A DNA stretch of 64,000 nucleotides from Paenibacillus sp. MAHUQ-63 (GCF_028765165.1 NZ_JARADB010000003.1:248001-312000), one strand, 5' to 3'. Shown: positions 27,159 to 36,715, counted from the stretch's first letter. The notes: a model not told the origin generated them from the sequence alone. Made by a program: numbers and translations.

Positions 27159-28706
27159 ATGAGTGCCTCTCCCCTTTTACATGATGAAGATTGGTTGAAG
27201 CTGTTGGCGCATGTCGCCGAAGCTTATACGGATGTGACCCTTAGCCGGGGATTTACTTCTTTTAAACAAGGTCAGGTCGTGTCCCTCAGTATGGCGGAAG
27301 CGCGGATGGTGCAGGCCAAGGTCGATGATTCCGACTCATACCGCGTAACGCTTGATCTGGATCAGCTTGCCGCAAGCCGGTGCACGTGTCCGGTTGGGCG
27401 CTCTTGCAAGCATTTGGCCGCCGTGATGATGGAGCTGGGGGATCGTCTGGGGTACCCGGCTGCGCACATCATGAATGCCAAAATGCATATGAAGCGCGCC
27501 GCAGCAGCAGCCTCATCCGAGTCAGCGATCCTGGAGCTGCCGAACTTGCCTGTTTCCGCCTGGCAGCAATTTCTCGACAACCTGACAATTCAGTTCAAGC
27601 CCGCCTTGGATCAAGGCAGCTATGTACTCCAGCTGCGCAATCATTTGGCAGCGTTAAGCAAGTATGACATCCCGTTCTCCGCGCAGGACCGTGCCTTCTT
27701 CGAATTGCATCAGGAGCTGTTCCTGCTCCGTAAAATAAAGAGCTCAAGCTCCCATAGCGCCAGCTTCTTCACATCGTCAACCATCTACAAGGTCTATGAC
27801 GATATTATGACCTGGCTGAAAGCGAACGTACTGCGATTATCTCTGGAGCAATCCGGAGATCGGCTGACCTCGACCCTTGCTTATATCCGCCAGCAAATGG
27901 CCGAGCAAACCGGTCACAGCTACCAGGATTTCGGCATTTACACGGCACTCTGGACAGCGTGGCGCAAAGCCGACGGCACTGCGGCGCATGTTCACGCCCG
28001 GAAGGAGCTTGAAGCCTGGCCCTCTGCATCGACGCCTTCGCTTCATGCGGCGAACACGTTCCTGTTGCTTGTGGCGGATAAACCGAACGATGCATGGTCA
28101 TTCTTCGAAGCGGCTCCGTCCTTCAAGGACACGCCCGCTTATCTTTTTGTAAGCTTCTTCGATTATATGATTGAATCCCGCCGCTACGCGGATCTGATAG
28201 ACTGGCTTAAGAAATCGAACGAATTCTTCAGCAATCCGCGCACCCGGGAACTCGATACTTATGCGAAATATTGGCAGATCGCTATCCAGCACGTCCCGCA
28301 AGGGGAAGGCGAGATGTGGCAGGCGCTGGAAGCTCTGCTGCCTCGCTCGTTCTGGCTTATCGAGAAGCTTCTGTACGAGCGGGGCAACTGGAAAGCATGG
28401 CTGGAAATGCAAATTTCCCAGGGGCGCGATCCGCTCTTTCACCGTGTCAGCGTGCTGCAGCCGATTGAGAAGGAACAGCCGCAGCTGCTGCTGCCCTACT
28501 ATCATCAAGCGGTTCATCATTATGTCGGCCTGAAGAACCGCCACGACTACAAAGCCGCGGTTAAACTGCTGAAACGGCTGGGGAAGGTATACAAAAAATT
28601 GAAGCAGCCCGAACGCTGGGCGGCCTTCCTCGACGGTTTCGCGGACCGTCACAGCAGGCTGCGTGCTCTGCAAGAGGAACTGAAGAAAGGAAAACTGCTC
28701 GAATGA
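27159..28706 (+). CDS. ywqB: SWIM zinc-finger protein, YwqB-like
   Basis: 515-aa protein with the SWIM motif CxCx(n)CxH at about residues 74-85 (CTCPVGRSCKHLAAV), a zinc finger that binds nucleic acids or proteins. The remaining ~400 residues are helical and without a domain I recognise. AAGGAG lies 7 nt before the ATG. It overlaps the SNF2 helicase gene by 4 bp (ATGA), the same arrangement as ywqB-ywqA of Bacillus subtilis, so the two proteins likely act as a complex on DNA; the physiological role is not established. Confidence 0.85.
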   Translation: MSASPLLHDEDWLKLLAHVAEAYTDVTLSRGFTSFKQGQVVSLSMAEARMVQAKVDDSDSYRVTLDLDQLAASRCTCPVGRSCKHLAAVMMELGDRLGYPAAHIMNAKMHMKRAAAAASSESAILELPNLPVSAWQQFLDNLTIQFKPALDQGSYVLQLRNHLAALSKYDIPFSAQDRAFFELHQELFLLRKIKSSSSHSASFFTSSTIYKVYDDIMTWLKANVLRLSLEQSGDRLTSTLAYIRQQMAEQTGHSYQDFGIYTALWTAWRKADGTAAHVHARKELEAWPSASTPSLHAANTFLLLVADKPNDAWSFFEAAPSFKDTPAYLFVSFFDYMIESRRYADLIDWLKKSNEFFSNPRTRELDTYAKYWQIAIQHVPQGEGEMWQALEALLPRSFWLIEKLLYERGNWKAWLEMQISQGRDPLFHRVSVLQPIEKEQPQLLLPYYHQAVHHYVGLKNRHDYKAAVKLLKRLGKVYKKLKQPERWAAFLDGFADRHSRLRALQEELKKGKLLE

Positions 28707-31615
28707 ACGTCATTTTGCACGACTTGACCCTACATATCACGATGACCGATCGCGGCGACGCCCTCATCTGGGGTGAACTCGACGGACGTGAAGCACCGGG
28801 CGAACAGCTGCGAAATCTGCTGTTTGCCTGGCATGAGCCGTCCTATTACGGCACTACGCTGGAGCTGCGGCAAGCCGGCGAGCTGACCGTCGTTGTGCTT
28901 CCGGCGGAAATGGTTCTGCCGTATTTCGCCGAGCCTGCGTTCATGGGCATCATGCAGATGAACGAAGGGAATGCCGCTGCGACCGTTCTGCTCGCCGCCG
29001 CTCCCCTGCTCTATCAGGAAGCCGTCGAGGGGCGTTACGTGCCCAGCTTGCAAGACTTTCGGAGAGGAACGTTAGGCTGGTCATGGGACACGGAAGCGGA
29101 AGCGTTACGAGCGTTGGATTGGTCGACACTCCGGCACGTCGAGGGACTCGGCTCCGGAGCGGAGGGCCTTCGGGCCGCCTTCTCCGCCGCTGTCTCCGCC
29201 AAACATTACGCGGACGAAGCCGCCTTGTCCGATTTGCGGAGGGACTACCCCGCTTTGTTCCAACAAGGCGCGGCCCTAACCGGCATGACCGAGGAGGAAT
29301 GGCTGTCCTCGCTGGGCTGGCGGCCGGACACGGCGCCGTTCCGCCCTGCGCTGCAGCTCCTGGAGCCGGACGAAGAAGACGACACTTGGCGGCTGCGCCT
29401 TGTGCTGCAGGACAAGCAGGATGGCTCGGTGCTTGCGCCGATACGGCTCACCAAGGAGGGCAGCGCCATCGGCACATGGGACAGCTCCTGGAGCCCCTAT
29501 GTGCGTGAGCGTTCTGCCGGCTGGGCCGCGCGGCTGTCCGAAGCGCTGCCTAGCGGCAGCAGCGGCGAAGAGCTGCTGGCGGGGCCACTGAGCGACGAAG
29601 AAGCTTGGCGCTTCCTGACGGCCCACAGCCGCTTCCTGCTGGACGGCGGCTGGAACGTCATGCTGCCCGGCTGGTGGGAGGCCGCCTCCAAACGCAAACC
29701 GCGGCTGCGCGCGAAAGTCTCTTCCGAAGCCGGAGGCAAGGGCCGCTCGCTCTTCGGCGTGCACGCCTTAGTCGACTTCGACTGGCGCATCGCGATCGGC
29801 AACGCCGAGCTGAGCGAAAGCGAATTCGCTGCGCTGCTATCCAGGAATGAACGCCTGATCCGCTTCCGCGGGCAATGGGTATATCTGGACCCTGCGCTGC
29901 TCGAACAGATCCGCAGGCTGATGGCAAGCGTCGACCCGCAGGAAGGACTGTCCCTGCTTGACATATTCCAGCTCCACCTGCTGCGGGAATCCGAGAAAGA
30001 CCCTGCGCCGAATGGCAGCCGCCAGGAAGAGGATGACGCGGAGGATGAGGCTAGAATACAGCTCGAAGTCGAGCTTAACGCGCATCTGATGGGGCTTATG
30101 CGGCAGCTGGCACAGCCTTCGGAGCTGGAGGAAATTCCGGTGCCGGCCGGACTGCGGGCAGAGCTGCGCAGCTATCAGCGGGAAGGCTTCACCTGGCTGA
30201 CCTACTTGCGCAAGTTCGGCCTTGGCGCCTGCTTGGCCGATGACATGGGTCTCGGGAAGACGATCCAGTTCATCACTTATTTGCTGCACCATAAACCGGA
30301 ATCGGAGCAGCCGGCGCTGCTCATTTGCCCTACCTCCGTATTAGGCAACTGGCAGAAGGAGCTTGCGCGTTTCGCGCCTGAGCTGCGGGTTTTGTTGTAT
30401 TACGGCAAAGGACGTCTGAGCGGCGAGAAGCTTGCGGAAGTACTGCAGCATACCGACATCGTGCTGACCTCGTATACGACGGCGTTGATGGAACAAGAAA
30501 CTTTGCAGGAGACCGTCTGGAGCTCGCTCTGTCTCGATGAAGCCCAGAACATCAAGAACGCCCAGAACAAACAATCGGCCGCAGTCCGTTCGCTCAAGGC
30601 GAAGCACCGGATTGCTTTGACGGGAACGCCGATCGAGAACCGGCTGTCGGAGTTGTGGTCGATCTACGACTTCTTGAATCCCGGCTATCTCGGGACCCAG
30701 CGCGGCTTCCAGCATCGCTTCGCGAACCCGATCGAGAAGCATCAGGACGAAGAACGTACGCAGCAGCTGCAGAAGCTCGTCAAGCCGTTCATGCTCCGCC
30801 GGAAAAAGAAAGATCCCGCGATCCAGCTCGATCTGCCGGACAAGCAGGAGATGAAGGTCTATATTCATTTGACCGCCGAACAAGGCGCTCTCTATGAACA
30901 AGCCGTCAAGAATCTGATGGAACGCATGCGGCAGCTCGAAGGCATGGAGCGCAAGGGCGCGATCCTGTCAGCTCTGACCCAGCTGAAGCAGTTGTGCGAT
31001 CATCCCGTCCTGCTGACGAAGGAAGCCGGGCTCACCGAAGAAAGCTTGCTGGCAGAGAGCAGCCGCGATGCTTTCATCCTGCGGTCAGCCAAGCTGGAAC
31101 GTTTGGTCGCTATGGTCGGCGAGCTTCGCGATGAAGGCGACTCCTGCCTGATCTTTACGCAGTATGTCGGCATGGGCCGTATGCTGGCCGACATCCTCCA
31201 GGCGCAGCGGGGCGAGCCGGTCCTGTATTTGAACGGCAGCACGCCGAAGCAGGAACGCGACAAGATGATCGACACCTTCCAAGCCCCGGACGGACCGGGT
31301 ATCTTCGTGCTGTCGCTCAAGGCCGGCGGCGTCGGGCTGAATCTGACTGCCGCCAATCACGTGTTTCACTTTGACCGGTGGTGGAATCCGGCGGTGGAGA
31401 ACCAAGCGACAGACCGTGCATACCGCATGGGGCAGACGCGGAACGTTCAAGTACACAAGTTCATTTCCTTGGGGACGCTGGAGGAGAAAATCGACGACAT
31501 GCTGGAAAGCAAAATGAGCCTGAGCGAGAACGTCATCTCCACTTCGGAGGCATGGATCACAGAGCTCTCCAATGACGAGCTGCACGACCTGTTTGCTCTC
31601 CGCAGAGAGTGGTAA
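28703..31615 (+). CDS. ywqA: SNF2-family DNA-dependent ATPase, YwqA-like
   Basis: 970-aa Swi2/Snf2 protein. The N-terminal half includes the bacterial SNF2-associated region (HALVDFDWRIAIGNAELSESEF ... around 350-420); the motor follows with Walker A at ~512-521 (DDMGLGKT), motif II DEAQ at ~611, LTGTPIENRLSELWSIYDFL, and the C-lobe with SLKAGGVGLNLTAANHV and RMGQTRNVQVHKFI at ~908. It should translocate on duplex DNA rather than unwind it. Start overlaps the SWIM gene stop, so the proteins are coupled. Complete length, no disruption. Confidence 0.93.
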   Translation: MNVILHDLTLHITMTDRGDALIWGELDGREAPGEQLRNLLFAWHEPSYYGTTLELRQAGELTVVVLPAEMVLPYFAEPAFMGIMQMNEGNAAATVLLAAAPLLYQEAVEGRYVPSLQDFRRGTLGWSWDTEAEALRALDWSTLRHVEGLGSGAEGLRAAFSAAVSAKHYADEAALSDLRRDYPALFQQGAALTGMTEEEWLSSLGWRPDTAPFRPALQLLEPDEEDDTWRLRLVLQDKQDGSVLAPIRLTKEGSAIGTWDSSWSPYVRERSAGWAARLSEALPSGSSGEELLAGPLSDEEAWRFLTAHSRFLLDGGWNVMLPGWWEAASKRKPRLRAKVSSEAGGKGRSLFGVHALVDFDWRIAIGNAELSESEFAALLSRNERLIRFRGQWVYLDPALLEQIRRLMASVDPQEGLSLLDIFQLHLLRESEKDPAPNGSRQEEDDAEDEARIQLEVELNAHLMGLMRQLAQPSELEEIPVPAGLRAELRSYQREGFTWLTYLRKFGLGACLADDMGLGKTIQFITYLLHHKPESEQPALLICPTSVLGNWQKELARFAPELRVLLYYGKGRLSGEKLAEVLQHTDIVLTSYTTALMEQETLQETVWSSLCLDEAQNIKNAQNKQSAAVRSLKAKHRIALTGTPIENRLSELWSIYDFLNPGYLGTQRGFQHRFANPIEKHQDEERTQQLQKLVKPFMLRRKKKDPAIQLDLPDKQEMKVYIHLTAEQGALYEQAVKNLMERMRQLEGMERKGAILSALTQLKQLCDHPVLLTKEAGLTEESLLAESSRDAFILRSAKLERLVAMVGELRDEGDSCLIFTQYVGMGRMLADILQAQRGEPVLYLNGSTPKQERDKMIDTFQAPDGPGIFVLSLKAGGVGLNLTAANHVFHFDRWWNPAVENQATDRAYRMGQTRNVQVHKFISLGTLEEKIDDMLESKMSLSENVISTSEAWITELSNDELHDLFALRREW

Positions 31616-31618
31616 GGC

Positions 31619-31647
31619 TTACCTGCAAGCAGGATTTGTGGTAAGAT
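31619..31647 (+). promoter_or_regulatory. Candidate sigma-A promoter of the uracil permease gene
   Basis: TTACCT and TAAGAT separated by 17 nt, 37 nt before the GTG start. No PyrR-type attenuator is visible between them. Confidence 0.5.
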
Positions 31648-31684
31648 AGCGAACGAGAAGTTACAGAAAGGATGACGTATCACC

Positions 31685-32953
31685 GTGTCTCGTATCATTC
31701 AAGTCGATGAACGCCCCTCCATAGGCGAAAGCATCCCCCTCAGCCTGCAGCATCTGTTTGCGATGTTCGGCTCCACCGTGCTGGTTCCGATTCTGTTTCA
31801 TGTGGATCCCGCCACGATTCTGCTTATGAACGGAATCGGCACACTGCTTTATATTTTGATAACCAAAGGGAAAATTCCCGCCTTTCTAGGGTCAAGCTTC
31901 GCCTTCCTATCGCCGGTTTTCGTCGTCCTTGGTTCCAAGGGCTACAGCTCGGCGTTAGGCGGCTTCCTCGTGGTCGGACTCATCTTTACGATCATCGCCA
32001 TCCTCATCCGTTTTGTGGGAACGCGCTGGATCGATGTGGTATTCCCTCCTGCGGCGATGGGCGCCATCGTGTCTGTCATCGGACTGGAGCTTGTGCCTAC
32101 GGCCGCATCCATGGCGGGAATCATCGGCCCGGCCGATGCCAAGGAAGCCTGGAGCCCCGATATGACGGCGATCACGGTATCCATTTTCACATTTTTAGTC
32201 GGGGTGATAGGTTCCATCGTCTTCCGCGGATTGCTCAAGGTCATTCCGATTCTTGTCGCCATCGTGCTGGGCTATGTCCTTGCAGCATGTCTGGGACTTG
32301 TGCATGTGCAAGAAACCTGGAACGCCGCCCAATGGTTCCAACTCCCGACGTTCACAACTCCAACCTTCGATCTGGCGAGCATCTTGATCATCGCACCCGC
32401 CTCGCTGGTTGTCATTGCGGAGCATATCGGACATCTGATCGTAACGAGCAATATGGTGGGCAAAGATTTGTCCAAAGATCCTGGGCTCAGCAGATCGCTG
32501 CTCGGTAACGGTATCTCCACGATGCTGTCCTCCCTCGTCGGCTCCACACCGAATACGACTTACGGGGAGAACATCGGGGTTATGGCCATCAGCCGGGTAT
32601 ACTCCGTCTGGGTCATCGGCGGCGCGGCCGTCTTCGCGATTGTGCTGTCGTTTGTCGGCAAAATTTCCGCGCTGATTCAGACGATCCCAACTCCGGTAAT
32701 GGGCGGGGTATCCCTGCTGCTATTCGGAATCATTGCCGCTTCGGGCATTCGGATGCTCGTCGAAACGAAGGTCGACTATGCGAAGCCGGTTAATATGATT
32801 CTAACGACGGCCGTGCTTGTCATCGGACTTAGCGGCGCGGCGCTGAAGCTGGGGCATTTCGAATTGAAAGGGATGGCTTTGGCGACGATTGTGGCCATTG
32901 TGCTCAGCTTGTTCTTCAAGCTGCTCGACATCTTGAAGCTGTCTAACGAATAA
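31685..32953 (+). CDS. uraA: Uracil permease (NCS2 / UraA family)
   Basis: 422-aa, 14-segment nucleobase symporter. Family marks: SLQHLFAMFGSTVLVPILF, FLGSSFAFLSP, the substrate-binding Glu in VVIAEHIGHL and SLVGSTPNTTYGENIGVMA. UraA/PyrP proteins import uracil with protons. I use the GTG at 31685 because the protein begins with the conserved MSRIIQVDERPS-type N-terminus there; AAAGG lies ~13 nt upstream, a little distant. Monogenic, with its own promoter and terminator. Confidence 0.9.
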   Translation: MSRIIQVDERPSIGESIPLSLQHLFAMFGSTVLVPILFHVDPATILLMNGIGTLLYILITKGKIPAFLGSSFAFLSPVFVVLGSKGYSSALGGFLVVGLIFTIIAILIRFVGTRWIDVVFPPAAMGAIVSVIGLELVPTAASMAGIIGPADAKEAWSPDMTAITVSIFTFLVGVIGSIVFRGLLKVIPILVAIVLGYVLAACLGLVHVQETWNAAQWFQLPTFTTPTFDLASILIIAPASLVVIAEHIGHLIVTSNMVGKDLSKDPGLSRSLLGNGISTMLSSLVGSTPNTTYGENIGVMAISRVYSVWVIGGAAVFAIVLSFVGKISALIQTIPTPVMGGVSLLLFGIIAASGIRMLVETKVDYAKPVNMILTTAVLVIGLSGAALKLGHFELKGMALATIVAIVLSLFFKLLDILKLSNE

Positions 32954-32956
32954 ACG

Positions 32957-33003
32957 GAAAACCTAGCGAAGATCGTATTTCACGATCCCGCTAGGTTTTT
33001 TTG
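32957..33003 (+). terminator. Rho-independent terminator of uraA
   Basis: AAAACCTAGCG and CGCTAGGTTTTTTT arms with an internal GATCG/CGATC stem. Also usable, less strongly, by the convergent MFS gene. Confidence 0.9.
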
Positions 33004-33010
33004 GCTGCAA

Positions 33011-34516
33011 TTAATGAAGTCCTTCCAACGCAACCTCGCGCTTGCCTTCCTCTGCCGGCTTGAACTGCTGCTGCCCGCGGCGCAGGAACAAGCCCAGGAA
33101 GATGCCGCCGACGGCGATAAAGAGCATCACGCGGAATGTATAGCCGAAGGCCTCCGGCGCTACGGCCAGCATCGCTTTCGTCATATCCGCGGGACCCGCG
33201 ATGGCCAGCTGCTTCTCCGCAATCAGCGTGGTGACGCGCGAGGACAGGATTGTCACAAGGGTAGCCACCGCGAAGGAGTTGACCACCTGCTGCATAGCGC
33301 TCGTGAGCGACGTAACCCGGCTGACAAGCTCCTGCGGAGCCTTCTTGATCAGATGCGAATTCAGCGGCATCATCATGAGGCCCATGCCGGCGCCGGCCAT
33401 AATAAGCGGCAGCAGCAGATCTTTGCCCTCGGTCGTCAAGTCAACGTGCGAATATTGATAAATCGCGCCGGAAACCAGCGTGAGGCCGGCAACGACCAGC
33501 CAACGAACGCCGATTTTGTCAAACAAATAGCCGCCGACCGGCATCATGAGACCGGATGCGATCGCCTGCGGGAACAGCGTCAGACCGGTGTCGAACGCTC
33601 CATACCCGCGGGCTTGCTGCAGAAATTGCGGCAGCAGGAAAATCGCCCCGAACAGGGAGAACTGCAGCACCCATTGCACGAAAATACTGAATGAAAAGTC
33701 AACGGACTTGAAGATGCGCAGCTCCAGCAAAGGAATTTTCGCTTTCAGTTCCACGATGATGAATGCGATTAATGCGACCGCACCGACGAGGATACCGCCA
33801 ATCGTGTTCACCGAGGTCCAGCTTTCGGCACCTTGTGTAATCCCGTAAGATAGCGCAGCGAATGCGATCGGTCCGAGAATCATGCCCGGCAAGTCGAACC
33901 CGGCCACAGCTTTCCGCCCTGCCGCCGGCAGCTTCCACAAACCGAAAATTAGACTGAAAATACCGACAGGCAAATTAATGAGAAAGATCCAGTGCCAGGA
34001 ATGATATTCCACCAGCCAACCGGACAAAATAGGTCCGATTGCCGGCGCCAGCAGGATCGGCACGCCGAGCATCCCCATGACCTGGCCGATTTTGTTCGGC
34101 GGGCTCAGACGATACACATACGCCATGGCGACAGGCATCACGAAGCCTCCGCCCAAACCTTGCAAAATACGAAAAACGATCAACCACTCCGCGCTGTTCG
34201 GTGTGGCACATAATACGGACGCAACCGTGAATAGCACGACGGAAGTCAAGAACACCTGCTTGGCGCCGAAACGGTCGGACAACCAGCCTGCGAGCGGAAT
34301 GACTGCGGCGGTAGCCAGCATATAGCCGGTAACCGTCCATTGAATGGTCGGCAGATCGGTCTGGAAATCGACGACCAGCTTCGATAAAGCGACATTCATG
34401 GCCGTCGAATCCAGGATGACCATGAAGATCCCCGAGATGATGGCGATGAGCGGTACTAAAATACTTGTCATCTTGAATTCCGGCTGGGGTGCGCCGGATG
34501 TTGACGGTTGACTCAA
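33011..34516 (-). CDS. Multidrug efflux MFS transporter, DHA2 (EmrB/QacA) family
   Basis: 501-aa, 14-helix drug:proton antiporter. Motif A (GWLSDRFGAKQVFL), motif C-like segment (GVPILLAPAIGPILSGWLV) and the N-terminal D1-like motif (LDSTAMNVAL) are present. Start is TTG at 34516: AAGGAGG lies 8 nt upstream, whereas the in-frame ATG at 34552 has no ribosome binding site. Divergent from a TetR gene across a promoter holding two perfect palindromes, so TetR repression and induction by a toxic substrate is the clear model. Confidence 0.9.
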   Translation of the reverse strand: MSQPSTSGAPQPEFKMTSILVPLIAIISGIFMVILDSTAMNVALSKLVVDFQTDLPTIQWTVTGYMLATAAVIPLAGWLSDRFGAKQVFLTSVVLFTVASVLCATPNSAEWLIVFRILQGLGGGFVMPVAMAYVYRLSPPNKIGQVMGMLGVPILLAPAIGPILSGWLVEYHSWHWIFLINLPVGIFSLIFGLWKLPAAGRKAVAGFDLPGMILGPIAFAALSYGITQGAESWTSVNTIGGILVGAVALIAFIIVELKAKIPLLELRIFKSVDFSFSIFVQWVLQFSLFGAIFLLPQFLQQARGYGAFDTGLTLFPQAIASGLMMPVGGYLFDKIGVRWLVVAGLTLVSGAIYQYSHVDLTTEGKDLLLPLIMAGAGMGLMMMPLNSHLIKKAPQELVSRVTSLTSAMQQVVNSFAVATLVTILSSRVTTLIAEKQLAIAGPADMTKAMLAVAPEAFGYTFRVMLFIAVGGIFLGLFLRRGQQQFKPAEEGKREVALEGLH

Positions 34517-34565
34517 TTTTAACGCCTCCTTCGACAATTTCGCGTCTCTCATGTTACAATGAGAA

Positions 34566-34607
34566 CGGACAATTGTCCGCAATCCACATAATACGGACAA
34601 TTGTCCG
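34566..34607. promoter_or_regulatory. Tandem TetR operators (two copies of CGGACAATTGTCCG)
   Basis: The perfect 14-bp palindrome CGGACAATTGTCCG occurs at 34566-34579 and 34594-34607, 28 bp centre to centre, each embedded in the same longer direct repeat (ACGGACAATTGTCCGCAAT). One lies exactly in the spacer of the efflux gene promoter, the other just after its start site. Confidence 0.9.
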
Positions 34608-34616
34608 CAATGTCAA
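34588..34616 (-). promoter_or_regulatory. Sigma-A promoter of the MFS efflux gene
   Basis: Minus strand TTGACA (34616-34611), 17-nt spacer, TATTAT (34593-34588). The spacer contains one whole palindromic operator, so binding of the TetR protein would block RNA polymerase directly. Confidence 0.85.
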
Positions 34617-34660
34617 ATATATCTTTTTTGTTAAGAATCGTTAGTCCGGGAGGAACCCAC

Positions 34661-35314
34661 ATGAAACAGCCAGAGAACGATGAACAATCCTTATACGATC
34701 TTGATATAGACGCTAGTCCCGCCTGCGGACGTCGCGAGGAACGCGATTCGGAATATCGCCGCCGCATCCTGACATCGGCCCGGGCGCTTTTTCAAACCCA
34801 TCCGATTGAGAACGTCACCATGCATCAAATCGCCAAAGAAGCCGGCGTCGGCCAAGGCACGCTCTACCGGCGCTATGCGCATATCGGCGACGTGTGCAGC
34901 GATTTGCTGCGCTCGTCTACGACACAGTTCCTCAATTCGATGGAAGCCGATCTGTCCGCACCTATGCCGGGCGTAAGCCCGCTTCAGCAACTGCGGCTCG
35001 CCATCGTCCGCATTATTGACTTCGTCGAAGAGAAAGCGCCTCTGCTCGCGACTGTGGTGTCCATGCACACCGATAAGCGCAGCTTTTCCCTGTACAAAAA
35101 GCCTTTCTTCCTGCGGCTTCATCACTTGATCACTCCGCTGCTTGCCCGTGCGATCGAGCAAGGAGAGATGGAACCGCTCGATGTGACCCTTACCGCCAAT
35201 ACGATTCTGGCTTCCGTTGTTCCGGATCACTACTTATATCACATCGAAGTGCTCGGATATACCAAAGAACAGTTCATCGACGGTATTTGCCGGCTTTTCG
35301 TGAAAGGACATTAG
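34661..35314 (+). CDS. TetR-family transcriptional repressor
   Basis: 217-aa regulator. The N-terminal HTH (RRILTSARALFQTHPIENVTMHQIAKEAGVGQGTLYRRYAHIGDV) is characteristic of TetR proteins; the remainder is a helical ligand domain. ATG at 34661 has GGGAGG 7 nt upstream; an in-frame ATG at 34601 lies inside the operator and is unlikely. Divergent from the MFS efflux gene, with operators between them, and followed after 3 bp by an AraC gene in the same transcript. Confidence 0.92.
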   Translation: MKQPENDEQSLYDLDIDASPACGRREERDSEYRRRILTSARALFQTHPIENVTMHQIAKEAGVGQGTLYRRYAHIGDVCSDLLRSSTTQFLNSMEADLSAPMPGVSPLQQLRLAIVRIIDFVEEKAPLLATVVSMHTDKRSFSLYKKPFFLRLHHLITPLLARAIEQGEMEPLDVTLTANTILASVVPDHYLYHIEVLGYTKEQFIDGICRLFVKGH

Positions 35315-35317
35315 GTC

Positions 35318-36196
35318 ATGAAGACAAGCATGAATGCGAGCGAAAGAACGTTCTGGAAGAAATATCTCGCCAAAGCGAAGCTTGATTTATCTTACGCCGC
35401 CTATACCAAAGTCCAGCGAACCTGGCAGGATGAGAATCCTGCCTGTCCGTTTAACCGGCTGTATTTTATTCGCGAGGGCGAAGGCTACGTGAAGATCGGC
35501 GGCAAGACGTATTACCCCAAGCCTGGCGAGCTGTACCTGCTTCCTGCCGGAAGCGATCAAGCGTACGGCACGATAAGCGATCATACCTTCGGCAAATATT
35601 GGTGTCATTTTACGGCCAAAATCGGCGATTTGGATCTGTTCCAATTGATGCAGACGAACCCCTGCATTCAAGTTCAAGATCCGGCGGCGCTGGAAGCGGC
35701 GTTCGAGCAGCTCATCGCTTTCCGCCAAAGCGACAGTCTGACGTCGGAATTCAGAGCTTATTCCGTTCTGCTGACCTTTATCGCCGACTTTATCGAGCAG
35801 AACAAATTCGTCAAGCTGAACCTGACGTCCACGCCGACCTATGAGAAGATGAACAAAGTCCTGCATTACATGGAGCAGCATCTCGCCGAAAATGTGTCCG
35901 TCGATGACCTGTCGCGCATTGCGCACTATCATCCCAATTATTTTATCAATGCGTTCAAACAATTTACCGGCTACTCACCCATTCAATATATGAACCATCT
36001 GCGTTCCGAGAAAGCCAAAGACTTGCTGATGACGACGGAGCTAAACGTCTCGCAAATTGCCGATGCGCTCGGCATGGAATTATCGTATTTTTCCCGCATG
36101 TTTCGTGAACAAACCGGCTTCAAACCGACGGCCTTTCGCGATTTGAAGCCGAAAATGCAAGAGCGAGACGATTTGTCTCCGGGTGATGGGATGTGA
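35318..36196 (+). CDS. AraC-family transcriptional regulator
   Basis: 292-aa regulator with cupin sensor (RLYFIREGEGYVKIGGKTYYPKPGELYLLPAG) and C-terminal AraC HTH (VSVDDLSRIAHYHPNYFINAFK; VSQIADALGMELSYFSRMF). AAAGGA is 9 nt before the ATG. It starts 3 bp after the TetR stop, so it should be cotranscribed with TetR and derepressed by the same signal, an uncommon pairing. Its own target is unclear. Confidence 0.9.
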   Translation: MKTSMNASERTFWKKYLAKAKLDLSYAAYTKVQRTWQDENPACPFNRLYFIREGEGYVKIGGKTYYPKPGELYLLPAGSDQAYGTISDHTFGKYWCHFTAKIGDLDLFQLMQTNPCIQVQDPAALEAAFEQLIAFRQSDSLTSEFRAYSVLLTFIADFIEQNKFVKLNLTSTPTYEKMNKVLHYMEQHLAENVSVDDLSRIAHYHPNYFINAFKQFTGYSPIQYMNHLRSEKAKDLLMTTELNVSQIADALGMELSYFSRMFREQTGFKPTAFRDLKPKMQERDDLSPGDGM

Positions 36197-36224
36197 GGAT
36201 GCTAGGTTGGGGTGAAGTGAGTTA

Positions 36225-36420
36225 CGTTGGGTGAGGCGGGCTAACTTTTTGGCGAGGTGTGCGACTTTCGGATGAGGCGGGCTACTTTTTGGCGAGGTGT
36301 GCGACTTCGGATGAGGCGGGCTACTTTTGGCGAGGTGTGCGACTTTGGGATGAGGTAGGCTACTTCTGCCGAGGTGTGCGACTTCGGATGAGGCAGGCTA
36401 CTTTTGCGTAGTATGCGGCT
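36225..36420. repeat. Degenerate ~40-bp tandem repeat, about 4.5 copies
   Basis: The unit GATGAGGCGGGCTACTTTT plus GGCGAGGTGTGCGACTT recurs with small length changes. No gene is evident in it. Confidence 0.85.
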
Positions 36421-36442
36421 CATGTTAGAAGTAGACGTAACT

Positions 36443-36700
36443 TCTCCCACTATTTTTGCTCAATGACGCCTTCGGGGAGGTAACAACTGGATATTCTCCC
36501 GTTAATTTCGTGGAAAGTGCCGCGTGCTGATCATCAGGCGCTAATTTAGCTGGAGGAATTCCTGTTATTCATCCCGCGAGCCCATTGAACTGTTGAAATA
36601 GCAGGAGTTTTTCCAGGTATTTTATGCGTAACTGGAATTCCTCCCTCTATTTCTGTTCAATGACGCCTCCGGGGAGGTAACAACTGGATTTTCTCCCCGA
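36443..36700. repeat. Direct repeat of ~57 bp at a 197-bp offset
   Basis: The block containing CAATGACGCC and GGGGAGGTAACAACTGGAT occurs at about 36443-36500 and again at about 36641-36697 with few differences; the segment between carries GGAATTCCT-type motifs. Probably a copy pair of an intergenic repeat family. Confidence 0.8.
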
Positions 36701-36715
36701 CCGTACCGACCGCCA

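Noticed and set aside
34601..34660. Upstream in-frame ATG for the TetR gene
   Set aside because: It lies within the second operator palindrome and lacks a ribosome binding site; GGGAGG stands before the ATG at 34661.
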